A DNA stretch of 64,000 nucleotides. Source: Adiantum capillus-veneris (taxonomy: Eukaryota; Streptophyta; Polypodiopsida; Polypodiales; Pteridaceae). A model generated the notes under the pieces. That model was not told where the DNA came from and did not search any database. It worked only from the letters and a program-made list of their open reading frames with translations. This document shows positions 1-11,689 of this stretch, piece after piece. Position numbers and translations under genes: made by a program. Positions within the stretch are counted from its first letter, which is position 1; each line of letters starts with the position of its first letter. The stretch lies in contig CM043944.1 in the NCBI GenBank assembly GCA_014529385.2, positions 177,974,240 to 178,038,239 on the forward strand. Reading direction: 5' to 3'.

Positions 1-829
1 AGGCAATTCAGACGGCACACGGACACCGTGCTGGCCATGCGAAATCTAGGCAGACTGAGTCACGTCCAACCTTGGAGTGAAAGTGTCCGACCTACCAAGC
101 GTTTGGACCATCCACCTCTATCCAATCACAAGCGTCCTTACCGTGCGAAATATAAATTAGCCAACTCATCACCTTCTCCTAGTAACATTAATCTAGGAGC
201 AATGGCATTTCTTCTCCTACAATGTGCCAACTCGTACCAAGATCTCGAGCTCCGGCTCTTATTCGCTCCCTCCCTCTGGTTGCTTTCTTCCTATCTATCC
301 CTCCATTTGTCGCTATCTCTGCTTGCCCGAGGCTGCTTATACCTACGCTCCTTGCCAAGACATGTCTTGTGTCTGATAGTTGTTGCTGCAGCTCGTGAGT
401 CCCTATCTGTGTTGCTGTTTTGACAGTCCCGAGGTGGAGGCAGAGCTGTTGCCGCTGGTTTATATTGCTGCTGGAAGTTCGCTTCTGAACCAGCTAACTG
501 CCATCGACAGTGCAAGGGTGGAAAGAGCTACTGCTGAGCCGACGGTTGTTGCGCTGGTTGCCTCTACTGTATATCTTATAGGTAATGCACAACATGATTA
601 ATATTTCAGTGCTTCATTTTCAAGGTTGATGACGTAGAGCAAATGGGCAGAGTTCTATGGTGTTTCACTAGGCTACTTGTTCACGGTGTAGAGTGGAGTT
701 GCTCATTCCATCACTTTATGATTACTTTGTGAGAGTTTGGTATTTTAAGTTATTGTGGATGCATTTCATTTCTACCTTGCTATCATTAAAATTATGAAGT
801 TCACAAAGACTCTTTTGATGTAGGACGCC
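1..829 (+). promoter_or_regulatory. Possible promoter, 5' leader and intron upstream of the trihelix-like relic
   Basis: No convincing protein is seen here. A TATA-like AATATAAATTAG lies near 147-158, followed by a pyrimidine-rich stretch. A donor-like AG/GTAATG sits near 579 and an acceptor-like TTTGATGTAG ends at 823, just before the start codon of the next feature. This suggests a spliced 5' leader, but no transcript supports it. The region could equally be part of an LTR. Open frames at 28-423 and 380-601 resemble no family I know. Confidence 0.25.
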
Positions 830-1897
830 ATGGATTCCCAACAATTGTCTCAAGCCGACTCTCAACTAGAGTACAACGACAACACATTGCATGCATCACA
901 CTCTTTCTCTGCATTTACACATCTTAATGCATCCCCTTTTTCTCAATAGCATGCCCCTCCAGATGGTTTCACTGCGGTTGCCTAGCCCGGTGCCTAGTCC
1001 CTTTGCTTGTCTATCACCAATGCATGTTGTAGACAACAACCGCCACGTGCATGCACCACTACTTAGACATATGCCCTCCTATAAAACCCCAAGTCCGCCC
1101 ATTGCATCTACAAAAAAGGGATGTGTCCCCAAGGAGAACATCAATGCTGATGCAATGAAGCTAGTGAAGGCCACCAAGCCACGCAAGAGAGGAGGTGATC
1201 AGTGTGCTCTTGATGACCCTCCCAAGGAAAGCAAGGCATGAAAAAGCAAAGTTCCAATGGTAAACCTAGAAGAGAGGGAGGAAAAGAGAAAATCACTATG
1301 GAAAGACTATTAGGTAGAACAGCTTGTACACATTAGGGGAGGCTTAAATGATGAATTAATAAGCCACAAAAACAAGGCTATGATCTGTGGAGCAAGTTTG
1401 TAGTCCGTCTAGCATCATATTACACTGATTTTGATAAAGATGGTGAATGTTGTCGCAAGAAGTGCCAATGAGTCTACACCCAGTATAAAGAAGATAAAGC
1501 TTACAATGCAACCTCGGTGAATATACACATGTAAATGGTTTGATATTGTAGATGATTACATGCACAATAAAGCTCATGTGGTGTGCATTAGCCATGCTAG
1601 CTCCATCACAGGTGGAAGAGGCTTGAGAAAGTGGGAAGCAAGTTCCTACAAGTGAGGCCATGGAGGATATGCAACAAGAGTGCATCTACTACCAAATCCA
1701 TTGTAAATGTGTAGGCATCCCAAGGTAAGGCCGCCCTAGACAAAGCCATAGCGAAGCTTGCGGATACAGGTGCTCAGATGTTAGCACATCTAAAAGTGAG
1801 TGCATCCTAGAAAGAGGCTTTGGAGGAAAAACGACTTGTAGGGTTTGATCGTGTTGCAGAAAACATGTCAGGGTGGATGAGGAAAGAGAAAGAGTGA
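830..1897 (+). pseudogene. Decayed trihelix (Myb/SANT-like) DNA-binding protein
   Basis: The start ATG at 830 opens MDSQQLSQADSQLEYNDN. The frame then decays with many stops and frameshifts, but successive segments keep the order of a trihelix-type protein. A basic linker comes at about 1110-1240 (KPRKRGGDQ). It is followed by KRKSLWKDY, then LWSKFVVRLASYYTDFDKDG with CRKKCQ and YKEDKAYN at about 1260-1500, then a WFDIVDDYMH-like segment near 1540. A C-terminal helical segment (KAALDKAIAKLADTGAQML, later FDRVAENMSGWMRKEKE) ends at TGA 1895-1897. The spaced Trp and CRKKW/YK pattern matches trihelix or transposon-associated Myb/SANT domains. It could be a dead host gene or a Harbinger-type accessory gene; the sequence does not decide. 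It is clearly non-functional. Confidence 0.5.
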
Positions 1898-1949
1898 TAC
1901 ATTGATGTATAGATGATCTTCCTTCATTATGTGTTCTCTTTGTATGCTA

Positions 1950-3667
1950 GTCAAGAAACCCTATACCGGTTGGTTAATCAAGGATGAGACGGAAAGCATC
2001 AATACCCGCACGCATAACATGACATTTGACCATCACTTTAACATAAAATATATCCACCTCCAATTCCTTTATAACTCTCAAATACTTCACCCTTGATTGG
2101 TTGGCAAGCTTTATGCGAAAACCTGAATTCTTCACCATGTTGAGTCCCAACTTTGATACACAAGCTTGAGTATTAACACATACCTGTGCACCTCAACCCC
2201 CTTGCATGCTCCTTCTTCATGGGGTTGAATACATACTTCCACTGCCTCTTCAACTTAGGACACATCTCCATGAGTTTCCCAAAGGTAACATCAGCCTTTC
2301 TACTGATCACCAAATCAGCCCTTAAACTATAAATTGGTTTCCCTTCTCCCGAAGGAAAGTCGGATGCATTGTGATGTTGCTTGGGTTTTCTCCTCTTCTC
2401 TCCTCTACCTGTACGTGTTTCAACCTGTTTCCCTCTTTTATGGCTAGGACTTGCATCACTCATGTCACGATCTCTTGTAACCCTCTTACCTACATGCATG
2501 ACCATAGCTCCCAAATCATCCTCTTTATTCTCCAAATGGATTATGCTTACCACCTTTGTTTTGCCCTTCTCTTCAGCTGTCAAACCGCTTGGCCCTGCTT
2601 CCCCTTTAATCTTAATACCATAATCTTGAGCTCGAGAAGGAATTTTTTGAAGGAAGAGGAAACATATCACCACCCATTCTCTTTGGCTTGTCACATTGAG
2701 GGATTTTATGGACCCATTCACCACAATTATAACATTGAAACATATCCCCTCTTCCAACCATGGCTCTTCCACTACCACATGTAAACCCCTCATTGCTTCC
2801 GTAGCCACACGCATATCCATAGCTTTGACCTCTTCCACCTCCCATCATATGCACGCTAAGATTATTTATACGACCTACAACCTGTTGCATCTCCTTGCAA
2901 AAAGAATTCACATCATGAGTATCTTGTTGATCATAACGTGGCTCCCTCATGAGGACCCTTGGTTGATCTACATCTTTCACTTCAACATTTGGCTCAACAT
3001 TGACTCCAAGTTGACGAAGACGCTATGATTTCCACTATTTATTCTTTGCAATTTCAACTCTCTCCTTGAAGGTCCTTGGCTGCTTAAGCTCCACCTTCAA
3101 GTGCAGACTACTCCTCAAGCTTGCAAGAAACCTATCCTTTTTCAACATGGCTGGAGTAATTTCAGCCCCCAAAGATGTACACCAATTTGTTCATAACGCA
3201 TTGAATGCCTTCACAAAGTCTTCTATGGTCTGCCCTTTACCCTGTACTAAGCCTTGAATAGACTGCCATACCTTTTGTGGGTCTTCCACTTGTTGAAAGT
3301 GTGTAAGAAAATCATGTCTTACCATTTCATAAGTCATAACTTGAGGAGGTTGGGCTGATTGTAGCTCCTTTTCGTAGCCTTCCAACCATTCCCTATCATC
3401 TCCCTTCAAACAAAAATAGAAAATTTGCAGCACCAATGCTAGGTCTTTCTTGTCAGCAAGAAGGCAAGCAAACTCCATTCTCTTAATGAAACCTTTGGCA
3501 CTTTCATTTGATTTGCCACTAAACTCCAGAGAATTAAACACCATGTCTTTTGAAACCTGCAATCTGAAGGTAACTTGAAGCAATTTCTCGGTGGCGGGCA
3601 CCAAAACACTGTTGGGCAAAAGAAAAAGTGAGACACCTCTATAGATATATATCCCAAGAGCGTTCAA
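1950..3667 (-). pseudogene. Ty3/gypsy gag-protease relic
   Basis: Read on the minus strand, a capsid-like gag (retrotransposon gag type) lies at 3667-3191, including DREWLEGYEKELQSAQ and the tail GKGQTIEDFVKAFNAL. Several frameshifts later, a CCHC zinc knuckle CYNCGEWVHKIPQC is encoded near 2720-2760. A basic linker follows, then the pre-protease signature RKADVTFGKLMEMCPKLK near 2240-2310. A decayed retropepsin-like segment (LGLNMVKNSGFRIKLANQS) runs to about 1950. Reverse transcriptase and integrase are absent, so the element is truncated at its 3' side next to the trihelix relic. Gag would normally form the virus-like particle that packages element RNA. Here it is broken by many stops and is not expressible as one protein. 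Confidence 0.7.
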
Positions 3668-4440
3668 ACTTCAACCTTAGCACCAAAAATTATAACCCAA
3701 CAACTCTTAGTAAACCCCAACCAAAAGGTCTATGCTCCCTTGGGAATTTACCAACACACGTCCACCCAAAGGACCATAGCACATATGAGAAAAACCTTCT
3801 CAAAGCACGGATTTTCAGCACACGTCGCCGACCAATGCATATGAAGACAAGTTCCTTCTCTTTCAAAACTGAACATCACAAACCACAACTTCAACATAAA
3901 TTCCACAATTCGTAGATACATGTCCTCCCAATTTGTTTGCACACAATTTGCCACTAGGTTGTCATAGCCATAATCCTATAGAGAACTAGTCGTAACTTGA
4001 AGAGCACATCTCCAATTGGGGCACTTTAAATCTTGGAAGAAATCTTGAAAAATTAATAGCAAGAAGGTTGATGTTGACCAAAATTGAATCTACATGCCGC
4101 TACATACAAAATTGACGTGAACAGAGAGGTGTCCCGTTACAACTACACATAAAGAAGGCAAAGAGAAGTAGAAAAATGCATCAAAAACCGTCAAGGAGGC
4201 ACAACAAGCTAAAACCTGCAAATTTCTAGAGTTTGGCTAAAACTCACTAGCAGGCACATACGGTAGCCCGATAGCTGGTACTATACTAGTGACTTTCCTT
4301 GCATGTACATGTGCTTGCTAAAGCAAGCTAAAAAGCCCACAAAAAGAAATCTCACACACACTTTTGACATTGGGCGTCATGTCCGTATGTAGAAATTCAC
4401 AAAAAGAGGGGTGTCAAAAATGCACCCAGCACCGTGTTAA
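3668..4440. other. Non-coding stretch, probably LTR or leader of the adjacent gypsy relic
   Basis: No coding signal is seen. Position favours 5' leader or LTR sequence of the minus-strand gag relic, but I found no second copy of an LTR in the window to prove it. A GAGAGGTGTCCCGTTAC stretch near 4120 and GTGAGACACCTCTATAG near 3627 look vaguely related in inverse sense; this is weak. Confidence 0.25.
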
Positions 4441-5840
4441 ACTGTTTCGATTTCAGTTTATGTGATCATTGCATGTATGGCAAGCAAACTAGGAAACTTC
4501 CTCGCCATAACATCGAGAGTTGGGAAACCCTCTAGATTTGGTTCATACAAATTTGTGTGGACCTATGCCACATAAATCTCTAGGGAGAGCATTGTATTTC
4601 CTAACAAACATAGAGTTATGTGGACCTATGCCACATAAATCTCTAGGAGGAGCATTGTATTTCCTAACAAACGTAGATGAATCCACTCGAAAGGTGTGGA
4701 TCCACCCTTTGAAGAGGAAAGACAAAGTGTTTGCTACATTCTAGAAATCCTTAGCTATGGTTGAGAACCAATCTAGTAGAAAGCTAAAAAAAAATTGCAC
4801 GGACAATGGTGGAGAGTATGTCTCCATAGAGTTTTAAGATTTTTGTAGCAAACAAGGGGTTTGGCGACAGTTTACTACACGTACACACCTGCTCAAAATG
4901 ACATTACTGAGCGTATGAATCACACAATTCAAGAAAGAGTCACAACCATGTTATCTATGGCAAATTTACCTCATGGGTTTTGGGGAGAGGCTGTTATGAT
5001 GGTGGTGCATATCATCAATATATCGCGTATTGCTCGGTTGAATTTCAAGTTTTTGTAGGAGATGTGGATTGGCAAGAAGACAACTTATGACAAATTAGTG
5101 TGTTTGGGTGTGAAGCATTCTCACACATTTCCAAAGAGCTTCACAAGAAGCTAGATCCAAAATCACACAAGTGCATCTTCATTGATTATGGTGCAGATGG
5201 AGATGGGCTATCACCCAAAATCTAGAAAGGTTATTTGCAAGTCACAAGGATATTCAATGAGTCTAAAATGCATAGACAACTTGTCAAAGAGGTAGAATAT
5301 CAAAAAGTCAAATTTGAGGACGTAGCCTCCACAAATTTGGGAAAACAAACTCAGTATATAGGCTAAATTCCTACCACTAGTAGTGCTCCAGAGAGAGCGG
5401 AATCTAGCGGTCAGGTAGCGAGGAGATCTATGTGTGTATCTTGTGCTCTTGAGTGAGGATTGGACTATATGTTAGTCATTGATTGCGATGAAAACACTTG
5501 TTACAAAGAAGCTATTCAAATGGAAGATATTGTGAAGTGGACTAAGCTATTCAATTTGAGTGCAACTCAATTGTGAATAATGACACATGGAACCTGGTTG
5601 AATTGCCAAAAGGCAAGCACACCTTATCTTGAAAATGGGTTTACAAGAAGAAGTTTACATCTGATGATCCGAAGCCTAAGTACAAGGCTAGATTGGTTGC
5701 TAAGAGATTCAAGCAGCAAAAGAGAGTTGATTTTGATGAAATATTCTTGCTAGTAGTCAACATGACTACATTGTGTACAATGCTCAGCCTAATATTCATA
5801 GAGGACATGGAGCTTGTCCAAATGGATGTGAAGGCAACTT
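4441..5840 (+). pseudogene. Ty1/copia pol relic (integrase to RT start)
   Basis: The order GAG-pre-integrase, integrase and reverse transcriptase is that of Ty1/copia. Seen in order: CDHCMYGKQTRKLP near 4470-4510 (zinc-binding pre-integrase end); the integrase core from 4523 (PLDLVHTNLCGPMPHKSLG, then CTDNGGEYVS near 4800); ITERMNHTIQERVTTML with LPHGFWGEA at 4900-4990; KCIFIDYGADG near 5175; and finally the RT segment MDVKATFF near 5825, equivalent to the copia RT MDVKTAFL motif. Many stops and frameshifts separate these blocks. The frame breaks at about 5840, where the 3' end of a minus-strand LINE begins, so the LINE interrupted the element. The rest of RT and RNase H is not found on the far side. 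Confidence 0.75.
4557..4682 (+). repeat. 63-bp in-frame tandem duplication inside copia integrase
   Basis: Two head-to-tail copies of a 63-bp segment start at 4557 and 4620. They encode the same 21-residue integrase segment beginning LCGPMPHKSLG, with a few substitutions between copies (R/G, I/V, E/D). The length is a multiple of three, so the frame is kept. Confidence 0.9.
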
Positions 5841-6649
5841 TTTTTCTTGAGAAAAGATCCTTCTATTAGTTAATAAAACTGCCTATAGAGCTACAAGAGG
5901 GTTACATCAACCATAAGGGGAGACTCTCCCAATGAAAAAAAAACATATGTACAATGAGGGCTAAATCAAGAGATGGGAGGAGGGAAAATCCACATAGGTG
6001 GACAGTAGTGCCATATGAGCTCATGGTGAAGAAAGGCCCAGGGTTCCAGAGTCAAAGGAACTCCTCTCTACGCTCCCGCATGTGGTTAGAGCTGCTGTGA
6101 AGTCTCTCGAAATGTCCCCTCAGAGTATGGATTAACTCCAGCCAAAAATCTCAAACAGTCTCCGCTGGTGGCACAGGGAGAACCTTGAAGATGCGGAAGG
6201 AATGGGCCTGCAAAATGAACCAGAGCATCAAGCCACAAGGATCTCTCAACACACCTCTCTCTCACTGCACCACTCTTTTGGGGTAAGCTCTATAGCAGGC
6301 TCGAGTATAGGTCAACCCCCCTGTATCACTATCATCCTACTGGTGGAGCATAACTCAAAATGTAGTGCAGGGGCCGTGAAACTGGACCAACAAGCAACTC
6401 CCCAAGTGTATTGTCATGCTGGGGAAAGATTTGGCATCAGTCAAAGGACCCAAAGCCAAACCTGTTGTTCCATAGGATAGTCTTACAAACACTGACAGTG
6501 ACTCTCCAAAGAATAGTCACATGCTGCCAAAAGGCCTTTGTGTACTAGCCATCTCCCCACTATTGTATCTCTATGTTAAACTAGCCACTGGAACAACGTG
6601 ACTCATCATAGTTGTTTGGCATCCCACAACCTCACCCAAAAGACTGGCA

Positions 6650-7600
6650 AGAACTTAGCTATGAGACGCTCCTCTTACCAATGATGTGCGATAGGAGGAT
6701 GAGCCTCTCTCTGTGCTGCCAGTATGTGACGTCCCAATCAAATAGTGTACTGGAAGAAAGGGACCCCTCCAAAACCACTCTCCAGGATCCCACTGCACTC
6801 GTGCCAGTGGATAGCTCTCCCAAGCCCAAAGACTCCAGTGGCCTGTCTCAAGAGTTGCAAGGTCAGGATAGATGACACAAGTCCTCTCAAAGATGCCTGG
6901 ATCCTCTGAAAACAACACTCTGCAACATGTGGAGCCTCTACTAAGACTCTGTGTAGTTGACTCTCTCCCTGTATCCCGAAGAACATGGAGGGTACAGTCT
7001 CTGAGCATGCTCAAACTACGATGAAGTCCTCTAGTCAGATGAAGGCCATGAATGCCCCCATCCATTTGCGAGCTCTTGCCTCTATGGGTGCAAGCCACAC
7101 AGCGGTTACAGCCTCTGTGATGTCCTGAAACATGCTTTGCGGCCTCATGCCTTGTAGTAGCTAGATGCTCTGTAACTCCTCTGGAAAACTTGAGAGCTAA
7201 AGCTAGTGACCTAGAGTGCATGCTAGACCCTCTTCCATGGGAAACCAAGCACACATGAGGCATACTACCAACCAAGTGGCCTCTTTGAGTGTTGACCATG
7301 GGGTTCCAAACAAGGGGCTATCTCAAGCGCTCCTCCACGGAGATAGGCTGGTGCTGCTCTAGGTCTCTCCGCAACTGCTACCAAGAGCAAAGAAGGCTCA
7401 CAACAAAAAATTCCTCCAGTCTACTGCTCAAACCAACTCTGCGCATCCATATGATGGAAGGTCTCCACGGGCCTCCTGCTTGAGGCACTCAAGCTCAAAG
7501 CCGCTGAAGCAAAAAATCCTTCCAAGGCTCCTCCCCTGGAATCAGTCCTTGGACAACAAACTTGCCAAGAAGGGCTCTACTTTGTTGTGATGGGTCTATA
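6650..7600 (-). pseudogene. LINE-1 ORF2 C-terminal remnant
   Basis: Frames at 6738-6986 and about 6990-7200 (minus) give protein-like text such as FFGIQGESQLHRVLVEAPH and ATGVFGLGRAIHWHECSG, separated by stops and frameshifts. I do not recognise a named domain; position says ORF2 C-terminus. LINE-2 lacks nearly all of this region. The rest of the 3' part (5850-6650) shows no clear coding and is likely 3' UTR. Confidence 0.45.
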
Positions 7601-7941
7601 ATCTCTAGCCCCCTCGAGAACAAGATAGAGTGATGACTTGCCATGCTACTTTGGCCCGGGCTATCTGAGTGTCACGCCTTGACCAAATTAATTTCCAGAT
7701 CAACCTCTCTACCTGGCTAATGCAAGAGCTCAAAAAGATCCAATAAGATGTAATGTACCAGATAGTAGCTAACAATAGTTGATTGGCCACTACAACTCTT
7801 CCAACCAAAGAGAGTCGTGCCGAACTCCAATGAAGCAACTTCCTCTTGATGGACAGGAGGAGGGGAGAAATATGCTTCTCAGGAGACAAGTCCTTGCCAA
7901 CCTGACAGCCCAAGTAGAGAACTTCACTCCCTAGGGGAATC

Positions 7942-8187
7942 TGAAGGAGAGGATCCGGGAGCACAGCGAAAGAGGAAGATGAATACACACACACACTAAC
8001 ACACATGTTGGAGGGGGAGAGACGACAGACACACTGTGTGCCCCCTTTCTTTCTTCTCTATCTTAGGCACTTAGGCATAATACACACCCTACTTTTTGCT
8101 AGTGGCTCACAGAAGTGTATAGCTGTACACTTAGGGTTAGTGGCAGTTAGTGATAGGCGGTCGGCCACATGGCCATTAAACCTAACA
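7942..8187 (-). repeat. LTR of the nested copia element (3' copy)
   Basis: About 246 bp, bounded by TG...CA. Its last ~85 bp are repeated at 8908-8999, where the terminal CCTAACA reads CCTAATA. It contains a short CA-rich stretch near 7985-8000. Confidence 0.65.
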
Positions 8188-8242
8188 TTCTCCCACTTGA
8201 TGGTCAATGTGGTAGACCATAAGAATGGAAGATCACCGTGCT

Positions 8243-8580
8243 TCACCCAATGCTCATCAACTCGCGACAATGCTGAAACTGATGGCTGGAGAGACTTTTA
8301 GTGAGTGCATCTACTGTGTTTTCTGACATAGGAATCTTCACTAAATCAAGGCTCTTGTTTGCTAGGCATTCAAGACTGAAGTGATAACTCACATAAATGT
8401 GTTTTGTTCTGGAATGAAACACTGGATTGTTAGCCAAGGCAATAGCACTCTGACTGTCACAATGAAGAATTGGTGTACACTGCTCTAATCCAAGATCTTT
8501 CACAAGGAGAGCAAACTAAATATCTTCTTTGCATGCCTCACTCAATGCAACATACTCTGCCTTTGTGGTAGAAATGGATG
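8243..8580 (-). pseudogene. Ty1/copia RNase H remnant
   Basis: Minus-strand text includes STTKAEYVALSEACKED, then a stop, then FALLVKDLGLEQ, HCDSQSAIALANNPVFH and SRTKHIYVSYHF. These are the classic C-terminal RNase H motifs of copia Pol; the Glu of the KAEY motif and the Asp of CDSQ are the expected catalytic positions. It ends at 8243, 56 bp before the 3' LTR. One in-frame stop (near 8518) and loss of all upstream pol make it inactive. Confidence 0.85.
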
Positions 8581-8907
8581 TATTTTAGCATAGCATTAGA
8601 AGCAGAGTTACTAACAATTATGCAAAAGCTATCCCAAGAGTGTGCGTATGAGGCCACTCCAAAAGACAAACTACAACAATGGTACCTGTAATGGCTATGG
8701 AAGATTTGCAACACAAACTATCAAAAGAGAGCTAAAAAATGAAGCTGCTAAATTGTAGCTCGAATGACGTTTCTGAAAGGAGGGTAAAACAACATCAAAC
8801 CTATTTTGGAAACGCTCTCGAAATGTTGAATTTTTTGATGCCAAAGTCGGAACCCTGTTTGCACTCTTGAAAGTGCACGTGCACGTCAGCAATTTTGAGA
8901 ATGAACC

Positions 8908-8999
8908 AGCATAGTGGCTCACACAAGTGTATAGATGTACACTTAGGGTTAGTAGCAGTTAGTGATGGATAGTCCACCACATGGCCATTAAACCTAATA
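8908..8999 (-). repeat. Truncated 5' LTR of the nested copia element
   Basis: It matches 8103-8187 of the complete LTR with scattered changes. The remaining ~150 bp of LTR are replaced by unrelated sequence (8590-8907), which holds no recognisable gene. Confidence 0.7.
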
Positions 9000-9134
9000 A
9001 AATCCATCTGAAACCCTCCTCCAATTGATCAGTGCGCCTGATGCAGAACAAAACGTGTCATGAGCCTACTCACACTTTGTGCAGGTTGGCGTCCTAGCCC
9101 TCCAACTACAAAGCTGAGTCGTCTGCAAACTCAA

Positions 9135-9287
9135 CATCCAGTAGCTCATCACCCCAAATATAAAGCACTTATCCATGTAAACCAACCTGCTGTGAAACCA
9201 AGAATCTGCTCATCCAGTAGCTCATCACCCCAAATAGGAAGCACTAAACCATGTAAACCAACCTGCTATGAAACCAAGAATCTGCTC
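9135..9287. repeat. 76-bp tandem duplication in LINE-1 RT
   Basis: A segment beginning CATCCAGTAGCTCATCACCC at 9135 recurs at 9211 (period 76), both copies ending with GAAACCAAGAATCTGCT. LINE-2 has a single copy of the equivalent sequence at about 32,500-32,575, so the duplication is specific to LINE-1. It adds 76 bases, which breaks the frame. Confidence 0.85.
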
Positions 9288-10469
9288 ATTGCCTCATCAT
9301 AGAATAGATTGAGGAAGGTGGCTAGAGGGCAGCCCTGTCTGATCGAGTGTGTGAGCATGAAATGATCACCTCTACCTCCTGCCAAAAGCACCTGACAGTG
9401 CGCATGTCTGTAGAGAGCTCACACACCTCTGATCCAATCATCAAAGAAGCCCATCCTATACAGAGTACCCTCCAAGAAGTCCCAGTCAACTCTATCATGG
9501 GCCTTCTCAAAATCAAGAAGAAGTATCACAAGATTATTACCTTGAAGGCGCACGAGGACAAACGCCTTCCAAAAAGTGAAGATGTTGTCAAGGATACTGT
9601 GCTCCTTGACAAAACCTGTTTGGATACCATCTATAATGCTTTATAAAAGTGGCTAAGTCCTCAAGCTCAGGGCCTTGGCTAGAACTTTGTAGACTGAGTT
9701 GAGGATGGTGACGGGTCACCACTATTGAATCTCATCCAAGGAGCCTCCCTCCTTAGGAATGAGGTAGATCAAGCCCTCACTCATGCTCTCATGCATCTCT
9801 TATGTGGTTAAGATGTACTGAAAAGAACTACAAAGGTCTGTGCCCAGCAAGTCTCAATAATCTAAGAAGAAACTGGGAGTCAAACCATCCTCCTCGGGAC
9901 AACTACCACGGGGAAGTGCTCTGAGGGTCGCATGGGGCTCCTCTAGCTAGAGAGGTAGCTCAAGTCTCTAATGCATCTTCTCAGTCACAAGACAAGGAAT
10001 CTGTGTCCAAACATGCTCTCTGCAAGCTTCTTGATGCTGGTTACGACTCTGCTGATAGCAGGTCATGGTAGAAGTCAATAGAAACTGCACGCATATCCTT
10101 TGGCTTTGAAGCAACTGACCTGCTAGGTCTCTGCAATTGGCTAAAATTGGTGTGCACATGATAGGGTCCCACTACCACAAAGAATGGACCAGTCTTTCTG
10201 TCACCCACCGGGGTTCACTGAGATGCCTGTGGATGGAAAACAAACTCATGATGCCTCTCCTTTATGTTGGGAAGCTCTTGGAGAGCCTGCTGCAACTACT
10301 CCTCCAACCAAGGACTGTTTGGGTGCTGCTTCTACATCCTCTACAAGGAAGAAACACCCCAATAGATATGCTGCTCCTCCTTCCTCGCTATAGCTAGGTG
10401 GGCCATAGACTCCTAGAGAAAGAAGTGACTAAGATGAGAAAGTCCAGAGGCCACTCTATCAGCAAGAGA

Positions 10470-11335
10470 GTCCTACGTGTTTAAGGATTCTATCCAAAGA
10501 GCCATCACTCGCTCTCTAAACTTTGAGTCCAACAAGATCCTCTCAGGGATGTGTAGCATCATGCTCCCCTGTCTCTGTCTATTTGTCACCATGATGATCA
10601 CTAGTGCATGGTCCGAGAAGGATTTCCCAACCAAAATGCAAAATGACCCACCCAAGTCACATACGAGGTTACCAGCGTAGAAGTTCTCTATCTGAGATAG
10701 ATTCACTCCTCCCACTCTGTGATCCAAACGAGAGAAGGCCAAGTTGTCTAGGGGCCTCGCAAATCCACAGTGTTGCACCAAACATTTGAAACCCTCAAAG
10801 TCTTACATAGCCTCTCCCATGCTGCCAACTCATCTCCATGCATAGTAGCATGGCTACCTCCAATCTTGTCAGAGGGGTCCTCCAACATGTTGAAGTCACC
10901 CCCAATGAAATATTTCTCCGCATGTGGTAGAGTCTCTACAATGTGAGACCAAAACCCTGCATGTGCACTTGCCACATTGGGCACATAGACGTTCAGGAAG
11001 CCCAAGAGGCATGCCTGAATGTGCATTGTAATCAACTGTGCCCTACCAAGTACAATAATACCTCTTCCCACAATGGCGTGATGCCAAGAGTTTGCCATAG
11101 TCATACATACCCTTCCCTAGATACCACCAGGTTCAAATGTATCTGACAAAAGTGTCTCAAATTGCCCACGCACAAGCTGACCACATCGTCTCATGAGGCT
11201 CTCACAAAGATGATGCTCTTGCAGCATAAGAATATCAATCTCTTCGCCCACAAGGCATCGCTAAATTTTCTGATGATGGCACTATTTTTGGGGCCCACCT
11301 AATCCCTTCACATTCCATGAGACAATCCTCATGGC
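10470..11335 (-). pseudogene. LINE-1 endonuclease domain
   Basis: This is the endonuclease/exonuclease/phosphatase domain of LINE ORF2, which nicks target DNA. A start-like ATGAGGATTGTCTCATGGAA (minus) is at 11333. The open block 10748-11104 encodes FLNVYVPNVASAHAGFWSH and GGDFNMLEDPSDKIGGSHAT (the GDFN metal-site motif). Block 10473-10781 encodes VNLSQIENFYAGN and FSDHALVIIM, equal to the SQID and SDHxP motifs near the C-terminus. Stops and frameshifts divide the blocks. It aligns throughout with the better preserved LINE-2 endonuclease at 33,715-34,611. Confidence 0.8.
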
Positions 11336-11689
11336 AAACAAGAGAGAACTGATGCTGCAGTAACAACTAACCACGCTATCTTCAAGGTTGGCTTGGATGG
11401 GGAGTAATCCGCATCCAAGAATCCTCGAGATAGGTGTGACTGCAAAGATTGTCTAGCCCAAGCCCAAGAAGAGGGTGCCATGCGTAGGGAAACCTCCTCT
11501 GTCCAAGGGTCCTCATGTATGTATACATAGCATGGTGGGCTCTGCATGTCAGCTCAAAATTGTACCACAATGTGTCTACATCCTGTTGAGTCTGGAGGTG
11601 TCACTAAGAAATTGACCAAAGGCCACAAAGTCTGTACCAGGTCTGTAACCCCCAGATCTCCCATGTGGTGAGAGAACTCGAGGGCCTAT

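Larger units (their letters stand above)
7942..8999 (-). mobile_element. Internally deleted Ty1/copia element nested in LINE-1
   Basis: On the minus strand, a 3' LTR (7942-8187; TG start and CCTAACA end in plus orientation) lies downstream of an RNase H remnant. A truncated 5' LTR (8908-8999) shares the GTGGCTCAC...GTGTATAG...ACACTTAGGGTTAGT block with it. LINE-1 sequence resumes at 9000. Flanking pentamers GAATC (7937-7941) and AAATC (9000-9004) are a 4/5 match, a plausible eroded target duplication. Comparison with the uninterrupted site in LINE-2 (near 32,310) supports these borders. Gag, protease, integrase and most of RT are gone. Confidence 0.75.
7600..10420 (-). pseudogene. LINE-1 reverse transcriptase, split by a nested copia element
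   Basis: Read on minus, the RT domain has a start like SLDEI, then a TAG codon, then W with PVTILNSVYKVLAKAL near 9660-9740. A palm block follows (RT motif A region near 9480-9520), and the later palm-to-thumb segment LGCQVGKDLSPEKHISPLLL with LLHWSSARLSLVGRVVVANQ lies at 7605-7941. A 1.06-kb copia remnant (7942-8999) lies between them. Stops and frameshifts are frequent. The TAG just before Trp is at the same position in LINE-2. The enzyme would copy element RNA at a nicked target; this copy is dead. Confidence 0.8.

Noticed and set aside
2371-2784. Plus-strand frames opposite the gypsy gag
   Set aside because: The minus strand carries the zinc knuckle and gag motifs; the plus frames are shadows.
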